DNA from: Colwellia demingiae
GTDB taxonomy: Bacteria > Pseudomonadota > Gammaproteobacteria > Enterobacterales > Alteromonadaceae
Assembly (NCBI RefSeq): GCF_007954275.1
Contig: NZ_VOLT01000007.1
Span: forward strand, 124,001 to 188,000
Direction of reading: 5' to 3'
DNA length: 64,000 bases
Shown: positions 40,304 through 49,015 of the stretch, in pieces
How the letters are laid out: each line of letters starts with the position of its first letter
Numbering within the stretch: position 1 is the stretch's first letter
Made by a program: the position numbers and the translations under genes
Notes under the pieces: model-generated
The model's database searches: none
What the model was told of the DNA's origin: nothing
Seen by the model: the letters and a program-made list of their open reading frames with translations, nothing else

Positions 40304-40707
40304 CGTTGCTGTTTTACTCGCATAGAAAAGACTATGCTTCGCTTACAGCGCCTTGTAATAAACAATTTATCCTACGCATAAAGCATTAAACTTGCTTATT
40401 GTACTAAAAGCTCACTTCGGTGAGTTTTTTGTTTTCTACGATCTACTATTTAGCTGATGAAACTCCTAACTTCTTCGTTGCTTTATAGTTCGTTTAAGAA
40501 AAACTAAACGTCACAATAAAGCGCCTCGAACTAAACAATCTACTCTGCGCATAAGGCATTAAACTTGCTTGTAGGATCTAAAAAGCTCACTTCGGTGAGT
40601 TTTTTATTTTCTACGATCTAATTATTTAGCTGATGAAACTCCTAACTTCTTCGTTGCTTTATCGTTCGTTTAAGAAAAACTAAACGTCACAATAAAGCGC
40701 TTTGAAC
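40304..40707. repeat. Tandem structured repeats downstream of groEL (2.3 units)
   Basis: Two near-identical units of about 174 bp (40360-40532 and 40533-40707) follow a divergent partial unit (40304-40359). Each full unit holds a terminator-type hairpin (AGCTCAC TTCG GTGAG-T6, at 40409 and 40583). A second, two-storey hairpin follows: outer stem GCTTTAT/ATAAAGC and inner stem CGTTTA/TAAACG. The partial unit keeps the two-storey fold with different bases (GCTGT/ACAGC and GCATAG/CTATGC). The rest of the 736-bp gap to 41010 holds no ORF with a start that I can support. Confidence 0.88.
40406..40430 (+). terminator. Terminator in repeat unit 1 after groEL
   Basis: CTCAC-TTCG-GTGAG stem with UUCG tetraloop, preceded by AAAAG and followed by six T residues. 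An identical stem recurs at 40583-40604 in unit 2, so groESL has tandem terminators. Confidence 0.9.
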
Positions 40708-40964
40708 GGAACCATTTACCCAGCATAAAATATTAGGTTTTTTATTGGTATAAGTGTTTTTTATAAGGAGTCTTAGATAGGGGGGCTGTTGGCTTTTTTC
40801 TAACGGCTGGAGGAATCGGGGCTACTGTGGGTATCGTATTAGAGGAAGCGACGTTATGCACTGTTATATTGTTGGTAATGAACTCATGTGTTAATAAAGT
40901 CATTTTTCATAGTGTTCACATATTTCAATGTAACTTACAAAGAGGGTTAACATAGCGTGAAATA

Positions 40965-40997
40965 AACAGGGGTAAATAGTCTTTATTTACCCCTGTT
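40965..40997. terminator. Long hairpin after the OmpA-family gene
   Basis: AACAGGGGTAAATA (40965-40978) and TATTTACCCCTGTT (40984-40997) form a perfect 14-bp stem with a 5-nt loop, starting 14 bp past the minus-strand stop at 41011. The T-tract is weak, but position and stability fit a terminator. Confidence 0.8.
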
Positions 40998-41010
40998 ACT
41001 AATGTGATTT

Positions 41011-42069
41011 TTAGCTTTTTATCATCATTTTTTTAACAGTAGCTTCAATTTTTGCAATAACTCTACGATTTAACTCATGATCGGCAGCTGTACTACCCTT
41101 AGATATTAGTTGTGTTTCACCAAAACCTTTGGCAGATAAACGGTTTTCCTCTATATCAAATTTATTAACTAGAAGACTCTTAACCGCATCAGCACGCTTT
41201 TGTGAAAGCGCTAAGTTATATTTAGCGCTGCCTGCCGCCGAACTATGTCCTTCAATAACAACACTTGTATTTTTGTATTCCTTCATAAAATCAGCTAAAC
41301 GTTGAATATCACTCATTGTTTCTGACTTTATCTGTGAACTATTGTTTTCAAACGATACGTTTAAGTCTACATCTACTGATTTATCTAAAAATAGCGGGCA
41401 ACCATTTGAATCAACTTTTACGTTTGCTGGCGTATTTTTACAGGTATCTTGCTTATCATTAATGCCATCATTATCAGTATCAACAACGATTACTTTTGCA
41501 ACAACGGGTATTGCAGCAACTTCCTGATATACCGCTTTCTTAACAACAGGAGATTTTTTCACATCACCAAATGCGTATTTCACGCCGATTTTAAAGCCTT
41601 GGTCTGTAAAACCATAGTCGACGTCACGGTAAACCACCGCTTCGCTATATAAAGAGAAACGATCACTAATATCAACGTTATAACCAAGACCGACATTAAC
41701 TGCGTTGTAACTTTTCACGTTATTAAAACGTTTTACACCAGCGAAAGCGTAAATGCCGGTATCTTCAATTTTATAAATAGCGTCAAGACCAAAACGTGTA
41801 CCATAATCAGTATCATTACCATTGTTAATATCATAACGAGCCTTTGCTAACTCTATGCGAGCATTCCATTGTTCGTTAATGATTTTTTGTAAATCAATAC
41901 CTAAGCCTTTTCCTGCTTCAATTTGTTGCCAGTCCATCTTATTTTCTTTACCTGTGTCTGATTTAATATAATCGCCAAAGACACCTATTTCCCATGTTTT
42001 ATCAATGCCTTCTGCAGCTAAAGGTGAACTAATTAATGCAGCTAACAGGGTGATTTTGAAAGTTTTCAT
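41011..42069 (-). CDS. OmpA-family outer-membrane protein with TSP3-type linker
   Basis: A 352-residue protein. A signal peptide (LLAALISSPLAAEG) is followed by an eight-strand-type barrel (about residues 22-175). A short calcium-binding thrombospondin-3-like linker follows (VDTDNDGINDKQDTCKNTP, DSNGCPLF). The C-terminal OmpA domain binds peptidoglycan (VVIEGHSSAAGSAKYNLALS and RLSAKGFGETQLIS, then NRRV). It anchors the outer membrane to the cell wall. It is divergent from an operon encoding a small membrane protein, MscS and an ECF sigma factor, so it may belong to that regulon; this is inference from position. Confidence 0.93.
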   Translation of the reverse strand: MKTFKITLLAALISSPLAAEGIDKTWEIGVFGDYIKSDTGKENKMDWQQIEAGKGLGIDLQKIINEQWNARIELAKARYDINNGNDTDYGTRFGLDAIYKIEDTGIYAFAGVKRFNNVKSYNAVNVGLGYNVDISDRFSLYSEAVVYRDVDYGFTDQGFKIGVKYAFGDVKKSPVVKKAVYQEVAAIPVVAKVIVVDTDNDGINDKQDTCKNTPANVKVDSNGCPLFLDKSVDVDLNVSFENNSSQIKSETMSDIQRLADFMKEYKNTSVVIEGHSSAAGSAKYNLALSQKRADAVKSLLVNKFDIEENRLSAKGFGETQLISKGSTAADHELNRRVIAKIEATVKKMMIKS

Positions 42070-42342
42070 GGATAAATCCTTATTAAGTTTTATGTGATTT
42101 TATGTAATTTCTGACCCTATAACGGATCAGAAATGTAAAAGTCACAAATTTTTAATATTTATTTTACAATTAGCATTCAAAGCGGAAAAAAGTAAGTTTA
42201 TTAGCGTAGAATGCACTCGATTGAAATATGGCTAAAAGTTTATAACTAAAAATAAGAATGAAATTTATACAAATTTAATGTGACTTTTTAACTACTCAGT
42301 CGTTAAAGAACTAAGCGATAAAAATTATTGCTAGAGGATAAG

Positions 42343-42633
42343 ATGAAAGACATAGAAAAGAACATAGCAGCAGAGCTTAAAAATGATCCTGAATTAACGT
42401 TTAGTACTTCAGACGACGACTTATTTAAACGTGCAACAACAACGGCCAATAATCAGCGAGGTACGAAAGACCTTCTTGCACTGGGTATGGCTTCACTTTG
42501 GGTTGTTTTTATTAGTATATTTATGAAAATTTTAAAGCCAATATTTAAGCAAATGGCAGCTAAACCACAGAAAATAAGCACTAGTGCGACCACAGATACA
42601 GCCACCAATATAATCAATAATAAGGGCAAATAA
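42343..42633 (+). CDS. Small single-pass membrane protein
   Basis: A 96-residue protein with one hydrophobic segment at about residues 46-66 (LLALGMASLWVVFISIFMKIL), an acidic N-terminal cytoplasmic-like arm (EKNIAAELKNDPELTFSTSDDDLF) and a Thr/Ser-rich tail. I do not recognise a family. The preferred start is ATG at 42343 with GAGG 5 bp upstream; a TTG five codons earlier is less likely. Its stop overlaps the MscS start by one base. Its place ahead of mscS and an ECF sigma gene makes a channel accessory or an anti-sigma-like role conceivable, but nothing in the sequence proves either. Confidence 0.75.
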   Translation: MKDIEKNIAAELKNDPELTFSTSDDDLFKRATTTANNQRGTKDLLALGMASLWVVFISIFMKILKPIFKQMAAKPQKISTSATTDTATNIINNKGK

Positions 42634-43457
42634 TGGATACTGAAAACATCACAGATAAAGCTTACTCTGGCTTTATGGTTATCTGGCATCAAATGATAAC
42701 TTTTTTGCCTGACTTAATTGTCGCTACAATATTTTTGCTGGTTGGTTGGTTAGTTGCATCTATGGTTAAAAGATTTTTAAATAAATTTTTAATTAAAATT
42801 GGGTTTAATACTTTCTTAGATAAACTTGGTTTAGACACCTTACTGAAAAAAATGGAAGTGAACGTTACTGGTAGCCAAGTGGTTGCTAGTATTGTTTCAA
42901 CATTTTTCCTTTTAATATTCTTATTAGCCGCATTAGATATTGTCGGCTTAACGGTGCTATCAGGGTTAATTGATACCTTAGTACTGTTCTTACCTAAATT
43001 ACTTGCTTCACTCGCTGTACTATTGTCTGGCTTCTTTGTTGCTCAAATTGTTTTCAATGGCGTAAAAATAGCGGCTAAAAATACAGGTATTGATTATGGT
43101 CGCTCTGTTGCTGAAGTTTGTCGCGGCATTATTATCGTTATCACTGTTTCATTATCAATAACGCAACTTGATATTGATGTGTCTCTACTTAATAACATTA
43201 TGACTGTAATTATTGCTAGTGTTGGCTTAGCTGCAGCGATTTCTTTAGGTATTGGTACCAAGTCAATGGCACAAGAAATTGTTGCGGGTGTCTATTTACG
43301 AGAAATGTACCAAGTAGGTGATAACATCGAAGTAAAAGACATCAAAGGCACTTTAGCCTCAATTGGTAGCGTGGCGAGTAAAGTAATGGGTGAAGGTGAG
43401 TCGATGACTACCGTGCCTAATACTTTTTTATTAGCCAACAAAGTTACCAAGCAATAA
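42633..43457 (+). CDS. Short MscS-family mechanosensitive channel protein
   Basis: A 274-residue inner-membrane protein. Hydrophobic segments lie at about residues 20-42, 85-110, 115-140 and 165-185. The pore-lining helix and the following beta domain read ASVGLAAAISLGIGTKSMAQEIVAGVYLREMYQVGDNIEV, in two adjoining parts. The C-terminus ends soon after MTTVPNTFLLANKVTKQ, so the large cytoplasmic vestibule of E. coli MscS is mostly absent. Proteins of this build carry the conserved-TM-helix plus MscS pattern and are thought to release solutes on membrane tension. It is coupled to the gene upstream and followed 17 bp later by an ECF sigma gene. Confidence 0.88.
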   Translation: MDTENITDKAYSGFMVIWHQMITFLPDLIVATIFLLVGWLVASMVKRFLNKFLIKIGFNTFLDKLGLDTLLKKMEVNVTGSQVVASIVSTFFLLIFLLAALDIVGLTVLSGLIDTLVLFLPKLLASLAVLLSGFFVAQIVFNGVKIAAKNTGIDYGRSVAEVCRGIIIVITVSLSITQLDIDVSLLNNIMTVIIASVGLAAAISLGIGTKSMAQEIVAGVYLREMYQVGDNIEVKDIKGTLASIGSVASKVMGEGESMTTVPNTFLLANKVTKQ

Positions 43458-43474
43458 CGCGATTTATTTAACGT

Positions 43475-44008
43475 TTGACTACGCTTAATGAACGGCAACT
43501 TGTAGCTCTAGTACAAGTAAACCTGCCTTATGATACGCGCCTTTTTCAGCAGTTAATTACACCATACCTTCCTATTTTGAAGGGGTATTGTGCAAAATTA
43601 CTCAATAATCAATCTGATGCTGAAGATGTTGTACAGGAAATCATTATCAAGATACTCACTCACTTGAAGAATTTTAAGTGGGCGGTGTCTTTTAAAGCGT
43701 GGCTATTCAAAATAGCTCATAACGAATGTATTAACAAAATAAGAGACCGTCGTTGGGATACCTTAGAACAAAATGATGAATATTTAGAAAATATAATTGC
43801 TCCAGAAGGTAATCATCAAAACTTAGCCACAGCGTTGTCTGAATTAATGGTCAATTTATCATTTGCTGACCGTAATATTATGCTACTCCGCTATCGTACC
43901 GAGTTAGAATTTCAGGAAATAGCAGACATTTGTAATTTGAAACTTTCGGCGGTTAAAATGCGCCATAAAAGGGTGATAGAGTTCTTAAAAGGGCAATTGA
44001 AGGAATAG
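43475..44008 (+). CDS. ECF-type RNA polymerase sigma factor
   Basis: A 177-residue sigma-70-family factor. Region 2 reads NNQSDAEDVVQEIIIKILTHLKNF with FKAWLFKIAHNECINKIR. Region 4 reads LSFADRNIMLLRYRTELEFQEIADIC and ends LKLSAVKMRHKRVIEFLKG. The start is TTG at 43475; no in-frame ATG precedes conserved sequence. It is the third gene of an operon with a small membrane protein and an MscS channel. No standard anti-sigma gene is adjacent, which is unusual for ECF factors; the 96-residue membrane protein is the only local candidate. Targets are unknown. Confidence 0.92.
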   Translation: MTTLNERQLVALVQVNLPYDTRLFQQLITPYLPILKGYCAKLLNNQSDAEDVVQEIIIKILTHLKNFKWAVSFKAWLFKIAHNECINKIRDRRWDTLEQNDEYLENIIAPEGNHQNLATALSELMVNLSFADRNIMLLRYRTELEFQEIADICNLKLSAVKMRHKRVIEFLKGQLKE

Positions 44009-44336
44009 AAGATTGGATTCTTATCTATAACCATAAAGAGATCTAGTTGATATCTTGGTGTGTGAGTTGAGTTAATTCACTGATCTCCAACTGGCGATAA
44101 TCTACTTATTGAAGTATTTTTCTATTGTTATCTTTTTTAGATGAAGTTAGGTTAAATAAGTCAGTTGCTTAAGCATAGAAACGATTAAATTTAGAATAGT
44201 TTTAGCGAGGATTTTGAGATCAAATTAACTCATTTATATTACATTCTGTCGCAGAATTTAATTGGATGTATTTATATACTTAATTACATAATTAAGTCAG
44301 TATTGAAGTGTTAATACATATTTCTAGGATTGAAAA
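44009..44336. other. 328-bp intergenic region
   Basis: AT-rich DNA after the sigma-factor gene. I saw no terminator with a T-run and no palindrome above 8 bp. It should hold the promoter of the DUF4136 lipoprotein gene at 44337. Confidence 0.4.
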
Positions 44337-44903
44337 ATGAAGAAAAATATTAGTTTAGCTGTGGCTCTGTTTACTAGTTTAATTGTTAGTGCTTGTGTGA
44401 CTGTTCCTCAAGAGAAACAAGTGAATAAAAATCAATTGGCGATATCTAGTGTTCGCGATATTCCAATTTCTTATTCACAAGGTAGTCTATTTTCTTTAGC
44501 ACCTAAATATGTAAAAGAAACCTCATTAAAACCTGAGCAAACTCAAGCTGCATATGAGCTTTATGCGAACGCTATTATTGCTGATCTAAAGAGTCATGGT
44601 TTTAAAAATACCGATGATGCCAGTAACTCAGTTTTTCATGTTGGTTTTGGTATTGCTTTAGCTAGTGATTTATCAGATAAAACTATTAATGATAAGTTTG
44701 GCATTACACCAGGTTTACCGAGCAATGATGAATTGAGAAAAGGCAGCTTTTTGATTTATATTGAAGATGTTCTTACCGGAAAAAAAGTCTGGCGTGGAGC
44801 TGTACAAGGCTTTGCTCATGAAGATAATAGTGAAATGGAAAGAGAACAACGTACGGCAGCAATTGTTAGCCGTGTAATGAAACAGTTTTACGCTACAAAT
44901 TAG
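44337..44903 (+). CDS. DUF4136-type lipoprotein
   Basis: A 188-residue lipoprotein with signal sequence and lipobox IVSACVTV (lipidated Cys near residue 20). The mature domain has YSQGSLFSLAPKYV, YELYANAIIADLKSHGFKNT and FLIYIEDVLTGKKVWRGAVQG, the pattern of DUF4136 proteins, whose function is unknown. It probably sits at the outer membrane. It is followed 83 bp later by a DUF3016 gene on the same strand; both are envelope proteins. Confidence 0.82.
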   Translation: MKKNISLAVALFTSLIVSACVTVPQEKQVNKNQLAISSVRDIPISYSQGSLFSLAPKYVKETSLKPEQTQAAYELYANAIIADLKSHGFKNTDDASNSVFHVGFGIALASDLSDKTINDKFGITPGLPSNDELRKGSFLIYIEDVLTGKKVWRGAVQGFAHEDNSEMEREQRTAAIVSRVMKQFYATN

Positions 44904-44986
44904 CACATGTTAGTATCAAATTAGCACTGTTCTAGCAGGTGTTTTCTGTTTTACTTAAGTTGAAGAATTAATTTGAGGAACAACAT

Positions 44987-45490
44987 ATGAAACAATCTAT
45001 TTTAATGGTTACACTATTAACAGCTAGTTTTTTATTAGCACCAAATGCTTTTGCGGCAACGATTGAAGTGACTTGGACTGATTATAAAAGTTACCGTGAT
45101 ATCAATGAAGGTAATGACGGACGAAAACAGTTTAGAGAGCGAACTTTTAAAGATCTTGAGAAACACTTTGCTAAACTTGCAGCGACATTACCTGCAGGAC
45201 AAATCTTGAAAATTGATGTTACTGATGTAGATTTAGCAGGTGATACACATCATGGTGGTATTAATCGTACCCGTATCGTTAAAGAGGTATATTCACCACG
45301 GATGAATTTTTCGTATCAAGTCTTAGGTGCCGATGGCGCAGTGATTCAGTCAGATGACGTTGTGGTAAAAGATATGAGTTTCATGTCAGGCAGCAACTTA
45401 AAGTATCGTAACAAGTCTTTAGGTTATGAGAAGAAAATGCTTGATGATTGGTTTCAAGAAACCTTTAAAGAAATGATTGTTACTAAATAA
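44987..45490 (+). CDS. DUF3016-type periplasmic protein
   Basis: A 167-residue exported protein. The signal peptide (LLTASFLLAPNAFAA) is cut near residue 23. The mature part has IEVTWTDYKSYRDI, RTFKDLEKHFAKLAATLPAG, LKIDVTDVDLAGDTHHGG and MSFMSGSNLKYRNKSLGYEK, recognisable as DUF3016, a proteobacterial domain of unknown role. A good terminator follows at 45514. The ATG has GAGGAAC upstream. Confidence 0.87.
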   Translation: MKQSILMVTLLTASFLLAPNAFAATIEVTWTDYKSYRDINEGNDGRKQFRERTFKDLEKHFAKLAATLPAGQILKIDVTDVDLAGDTHHGGINRTRIVKEVYSPRMNFSYQVLGADGAVIQSDDVVVKDMSFMSGSNLKYRNKSLGYEKKMLDDWFQETFKEMIVTK

Positions 45491-45513
45491 TACTTCATTA
45501 AACAATCCCTATA

Positions 45514-45537
45514 AAAGTCACCTTGGTGGCTTTTTTT
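45514..45537 (+). terminator. Rho-independent terminator of the DUF3016 gene
   Basis: AAGTCACC, loop TT, GGTGGCTT with one G-T pair, followed by seven T residues. It lies 24 bp past the stop. Confidence 0.9.
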
Positions 45538-45565
45538 GTTGCTGAAAATTGTATTTTACCGAAGT

Positions 45566-45700
45566 CATACCAAACGGATGGAGCTTATTCTATATTGCAG
45601 GATCATATTCTCCTTAATAACCATCCCCTTCATTCAATGCTTTGCTTCTAAGCCTTTTAATTCTCGCTAAGTGATCAATAAATTAGTCCGATTGATATAA
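45566..45700. repeat. MITE-like palindromic element, about 135 bp
   Basis: The left end ATACCAAACGGAT and the right end TTAGTCCGATTGATAT are imperfect inverse copies. The right end repeats the 12603-12641 element (GATCAATAAATTAGTCCGATT). The inner TTTAATTCTCGCTAAGTG recurs inverted at 1971-1990. It has no coding capacity. A half-copy (ATTATACCAAACGGATTAAT) lies at 47461. Confidence 0.75.
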
Positions 45701-45753
45701 TTAAGTTATTATCTTTGCTAAGTTATTTTACGTTATCGCAAGGATAAGGCGCA

Positions 45754-47418
45754 ATGAAGCTGGCCCAAAACTCTACTTTTTTTATCCGTTCTTCTATTAT
45801 TTTTACCATCTTATTATCTCTATTTCTTAATAGCCAAAGCGCATTTAGTGCCTCCCCTCCTAATAATGGTGAAGATGTATCCATTAAAAAAATGCTCGAC
45901 AGTAAAGAAAAGTCACAGCAAGACTCAAAAAATTCTGATTATTCCGATGATTATGATGTTCCAAAAGATGATTTTGAACGAGGACAACCTCGTAGTGCTA
46001 TCGCGGGATATTTACGTGCATTACGTTCAGGTGATTTAACATTAGCGACTAATTACTTAGATTATCGTAATCTTTCTGAAAAAACACTCAGTGTTGGCAA
46101 AGAGGAATTGGCAAGACAATTAGGCGTAGTATTGAATCGAACTCTTTGGGTTGATCTTAATAGTATTAGCTCACTAAAAGAAGGGCGGAAAAATGATAAT
46201 TTACCTTCCTATAGGGAGTTAGTTGGGCAAGTTGAATTCCAAGATAATAATGTCGATGTATTATTACAGCGTGTCCCTCGCGCGCAAGATAAAGTTAAAA
46301 TATGGAAAATATCAAATGCTACAGTAGAGAAAATACCGCGTTTATTTAAGCGATATTCATATTCGCCTTTGGGGGAAATTTTAGCTAAAAAATTACCTGC
46401 GGTAGACTTGTTCGGTGTCATGCTTTGGCAATGGTTATATTTCACCATGATGATTGTAATGTATTTCTTTATTGCCAAAATAGTTACCTGGTTGGCGGCT
46501 TTTGGGATAAAACGCGTTTACAAGAACGTTTCAAGTGAGGTCTTAACCTTTATTAAGGAACCTTTTGCGTTATTAATCGCCATTATTTTTGCGCGTAATT
46601 TTCATGATGAAGCCAATGTAACTATCGCTTTAAAGGCAGTGACAGAGGGGAGCACATTACTCATTATCGCTTGGTGTTGGGTGTTTTTTCGCTTTATTGA
46701 TTTGATGAAAACATTGTTGGCCAAGAAGTTTATCGCCCAAGATAGGCCTTTAGCCGTGTACTTGCTTAGACCAGCGGGCACCGTAATAAAGATCATCATA
46801 TTTAGTATTGCTTCATTGCACTGGTTAGAAAACCTTGGTTTTAATGCATCAACTTTGTTAGCCGGTTTGGGGATTGGTGGTTTAGCCATAGCTTTGGCCG
46901 CGCAGAAAACTGTCGAAAATATTATTGGCGCTATCACTTTATACACATCAGCCCCTATTAAAATTGGTAACTTTTGTCGGTTTGGCAATAGTTTAGGTGT
47001 GGTAGAGGAAATAGGTTTACGCGCTACGCGTATTCGTACGTTAGATAGAAGCGTTATTTATGTCGCTAATGCGAAATTTATTGATATGAATATAGAAAAC
47101 TATTCAGAACGTGAAAAAATGGCCTTTAAACCTAAGATTTTCTTAGCGCCGAATACGCCGAAAGAAAATATTGATGCTTTATTAGTGGCAATTAGAACCA
47201 TGCTAAGTTCAACCGATAGCCTTGCAGCATCACCATTACGTAGCCATTTCAAAGCGTATACTATCTATGGTTTAGAATTAGATGTTTTTGCTTATGTTAA
47301 CACGACCGACTTCGATGTCTTTTTAGATGAAATCAACCAACTCAATCTGAATATCTTGGCATTGCTCAACGAACATGATTGTAAAGTACAAGTGATCACA
47401 GAAAGAGTTGTCGAGTAA
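45754..47418 (+). CDS. MscS-family mechanosensitive channel with periplasmic extension
   Basis: A 554-residue inner-membrane protein. After a signal sequence (FTILLSLFLNSQSAFSA), a periplasmic region of about 200 residues contains RSAIAGYLRALRSGDLTLAT. About five membrane helices follow (first near residues 225-250). The pore helix is LLAGLGIGGLAIALAAQKTV, followed by the beta domain (IGNFCRFGNSLGVVEEIGLR; TRIRTLDRSVIYVANAKF) and a C-terminal alpha/beta domain. It belongs to the larger YbdG/YnaI-like MscS group that releases solutes on osmotic downshock. It is the second MscS homologue within 3 kb. Confidence 0.9.
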   Translation: MKLAQNSTFFIRSSIIFTILLSLFLNSQSAFSASPPNNGEDVSIKKMLDSKEKSQQDSKNSDYSDDYDVPKDDFERGQPRSAIAGYLRALRSGDLTLATNYLDYRNLSEKTLSVGKEELARQLGVVLNRTLWVDLNSISSLKEGRKNDNLPSYRELVGQVEFQDNNVDVLLQRVPRAQDKVKIWKISNATVEKIPRLFKRYSYSPLGEILAKKLPAVDLFGVMLWQWLYFTMMIVMYFFIAKIVTWLAAFGIKRVYKNVSSEVLTFIKEPFALLIAIIFARNFHDEANVTIALKAVTEGSTLLIIAWCWVFFRFIDLMKTLLAKKFIAQDRPLAVYLLRPAGTVIKIIIFSIASLHWLENLGFNASTLLAGLGIGGLAIALAAQKTVENIIGAITLYTSAPIKIGNFCRFGNSLGVVEEIGLRATRIRTLDRSVIYVANAKFIDMNIENYSEREKMAFKPKIFLAPNTPKENIDALLVAIRTMLSSTDSLAASPLRSHFKAYTIYGLELDVFAYVNTTDFDVFLDEINQLNLNILALLNEHDCKVQVITERVVE

Positions 47419-47475
47419 CTTAGCGAATCGTTTGAGCCGCTAAGTAAGTTGAGCAATGTTATTATACCAAACGGA

Positions 47476-47778
47476 TTAATTATAACTTTGCTCAAAGTTA
47501 GCTAATACAGTGAATAGTTGCTCTATTTTTTTAACTAGCGCAATTAGCTGAGTTTGATCTTTACTTTCTTGCCATTTCAATAGGTCATCGGCAACTTCTT
47601 CAACGTATGGCTGAAATGTATCTGCTGAACTTGAAAAGGGTGAGTCAGCAGTAAAAACAGCTTTAAAGCTGGCTTTTTCCTTGGAGCGTAAATCAGCTAA
47701 AGTCGCGTCAGCCGTTAATGATTTCTTTAAAATAACTGAGATATTTTCAATAAGTTGTTGTTCGATAGCTTTAGTCAT
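47476..47778 (-). CDS. Hypothetical protein, 100 residues
   Basis: I do not recognise a family. The protein is soluble, almost wholly alpha-helical and acidic: IEQQLIENISVILKKSLTAD at the start, then FQPYVEEVADDLLKWQESKD and ALVKKIEQLFTVLANFEQS. No signal or membrane segment is seen. It is on the same strand as epmB, 99 bp downstream of its stop, and has its own ATG. Part of a palindromic repeat (47461-47480) overlaps its last codons and stop. Confidence 0.6.
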   Translation of the reverse strand: MTKAIEQQLIENISVILKKSLTADATLADLRSKEKASFKAVFTADSPFSSSADTFQPYVEEVADDLLKWQESKDQTQLIALVKKIEQLFTVLANFEQSYN

Positions 47779-47877
47779 AACATTTCTTACTTTGAGGTGT
47801 GGACTTTATACCTGTCCATTCATATTAATCTCGCTAAATGGAGGTTAACTCAATAGATTGGGTATTCTTTTGGGCAA

Positions 47878-48918
47878 TTATGCCAGATTGATCGGCGTTT
47901 TGTTAGCTTGTCCGGCAATTTCTCGCACCAATTTAGGCATTAAAAATCCCGGTAAGCTTGCGAGCATAGTTTTAAAAATAGCTACTGCATCTGCTTCCGC
48001 AATATCGAAGTGAGCTGCGCCTTGTACTGCATCGAAAAGATGTAAGTAGTAGGGTTGAATACCAGCGTCAAATAATGCCTCACTCAAGTTAATTAATACT
48101 TGTGCGTCGTCATTTATTCCTCGTAAAAGAACACTTTGGTTAAATAGTGGTATACGTGCTTCACGAAGTGGCTCAAGCGCTTCTATTAACTCTTGGTTAA
48201 TTTCATTGGGGTGATTGATATGCAATACCATAGTGGCTTTTAAACGTGAGCACTTTAAAAGTGTCACCAGTTTGGCTGTAACCCTATTGGGTATTACTAC
48301 AGGTAAACGGCTATGAATACGCAAACGCGATACATGGGGAATTTGTTCTATTTGTCCAATCAGCCAGGCCAAATGATCGTCATTGGCCATTAAGGGATCG
48401 CCACCACTAAAAATAACCTCACTTATTTCATTATGAGACGAAATATAATCAAGGGCACTTTGCCAACGCTTTTTATTAGGGCTGTTATCTTGATAAGGGA
48501 AGTGACGGCGAAAGCAATAGCGACAATTAATAGCACAGGCAGACTTTACGATCATTAATACGCGATTTTTGTATTTATGCAATAAGCCTTCAGCAACGGT
48601 ATCATGTTCGTTTAAGGGATCCGCAGTGTAACCATCTGAGAGTAAAAACTCGCTAGATAGCGGCATCACTTGTTTAAGTAGCGGATCGTCAAAGTCACCT
48701 TTTTTCATGCGTTTGATAAATGAAAGGGGCACACGCACGGGAAATAATTTACGCGCTTTAAAATGCTGTAAATAGTCATCAGGAGCAATATTCAGCAGTG
48801 TTAACAGTTTTTCTGGCTCAGTCACTACATCACGTAAGTCTTTTTGCCATGATTTTTCATCACAAAGATGCAAATCATGATCAATTTGGGTTATTATCTG
48901 CGGCAATTCTAATTTCAA
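47878..48918 (-). CDS. epmB: EF-P beta-lysylation protein EpmB (radical SAM)
   Basis: A 346-residue radical-SAM aminomutase that converts alpha-lysine to R-beta-lysine for attachment to elongation factor P. The 4Fe-4S motif is CAINCRYCFRRHFPY (C-x3-C-x2-C) near residue 130. EVIFSGGDPLMANDDHL is the SAM-binding GGDP region, and PVVIPNRVTAKLV follows the lysine 2,3-aminomutase pattern. It lacks the N- and C-terminal extensions of true lysine aminomutases. It is divergent from efp 97 bp away, the typical epmB/efp arrangement. EpmA is not in this window. Confidence 0.96.
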   Translation of the reverse strand: MKLELPQIITQIDHDLHLCDEKSWQKDLRDVVTEPEKLLTLLNIAPDDYLQHFKARKLFPVRVPLSFIKRMKKGDFDDPLLKQVMPLSSEFLLSDGYTADPLNEHDTVAEGLLHKYKNRVLMIVKSACAINCRYCFRRHFPYQDNSPNKKRWQSALDYISSHNEISEVIFSGGDPLMANDDHLAWLIGQIEQIPHVSRLRIHSRLPVVIPNRVTAKLVTLLKCSRLKATMVLHINHPNEINQELIEALEPLREARIPLFNQSVLLRGINDDAQVLINLSEALFDAGIQPYYLHLFDAVQGAAHFDIAEADAVAIFKTMLASLPGFLMPKLVREIAGQANKTPINLA

Positions 48919-49015
48919 TTGAACATCTCTTGCTAGCTACTTCGACCATTATAACGGTTATAGGTTAGCGAAGATCAAATAAATAACTCAGTAATTAATA
49001 AAGAGCACTCTTACT

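Noticed and set aside
40770..40950. Possible hydrophobic peptide (GAVGFFLTAGGIGATVG) after the groEL repeats
   Set aside because: The frame opens after a TAA without any credible start codon or ribosome-binding site; it may be a relic but cannot be supported as a gene.
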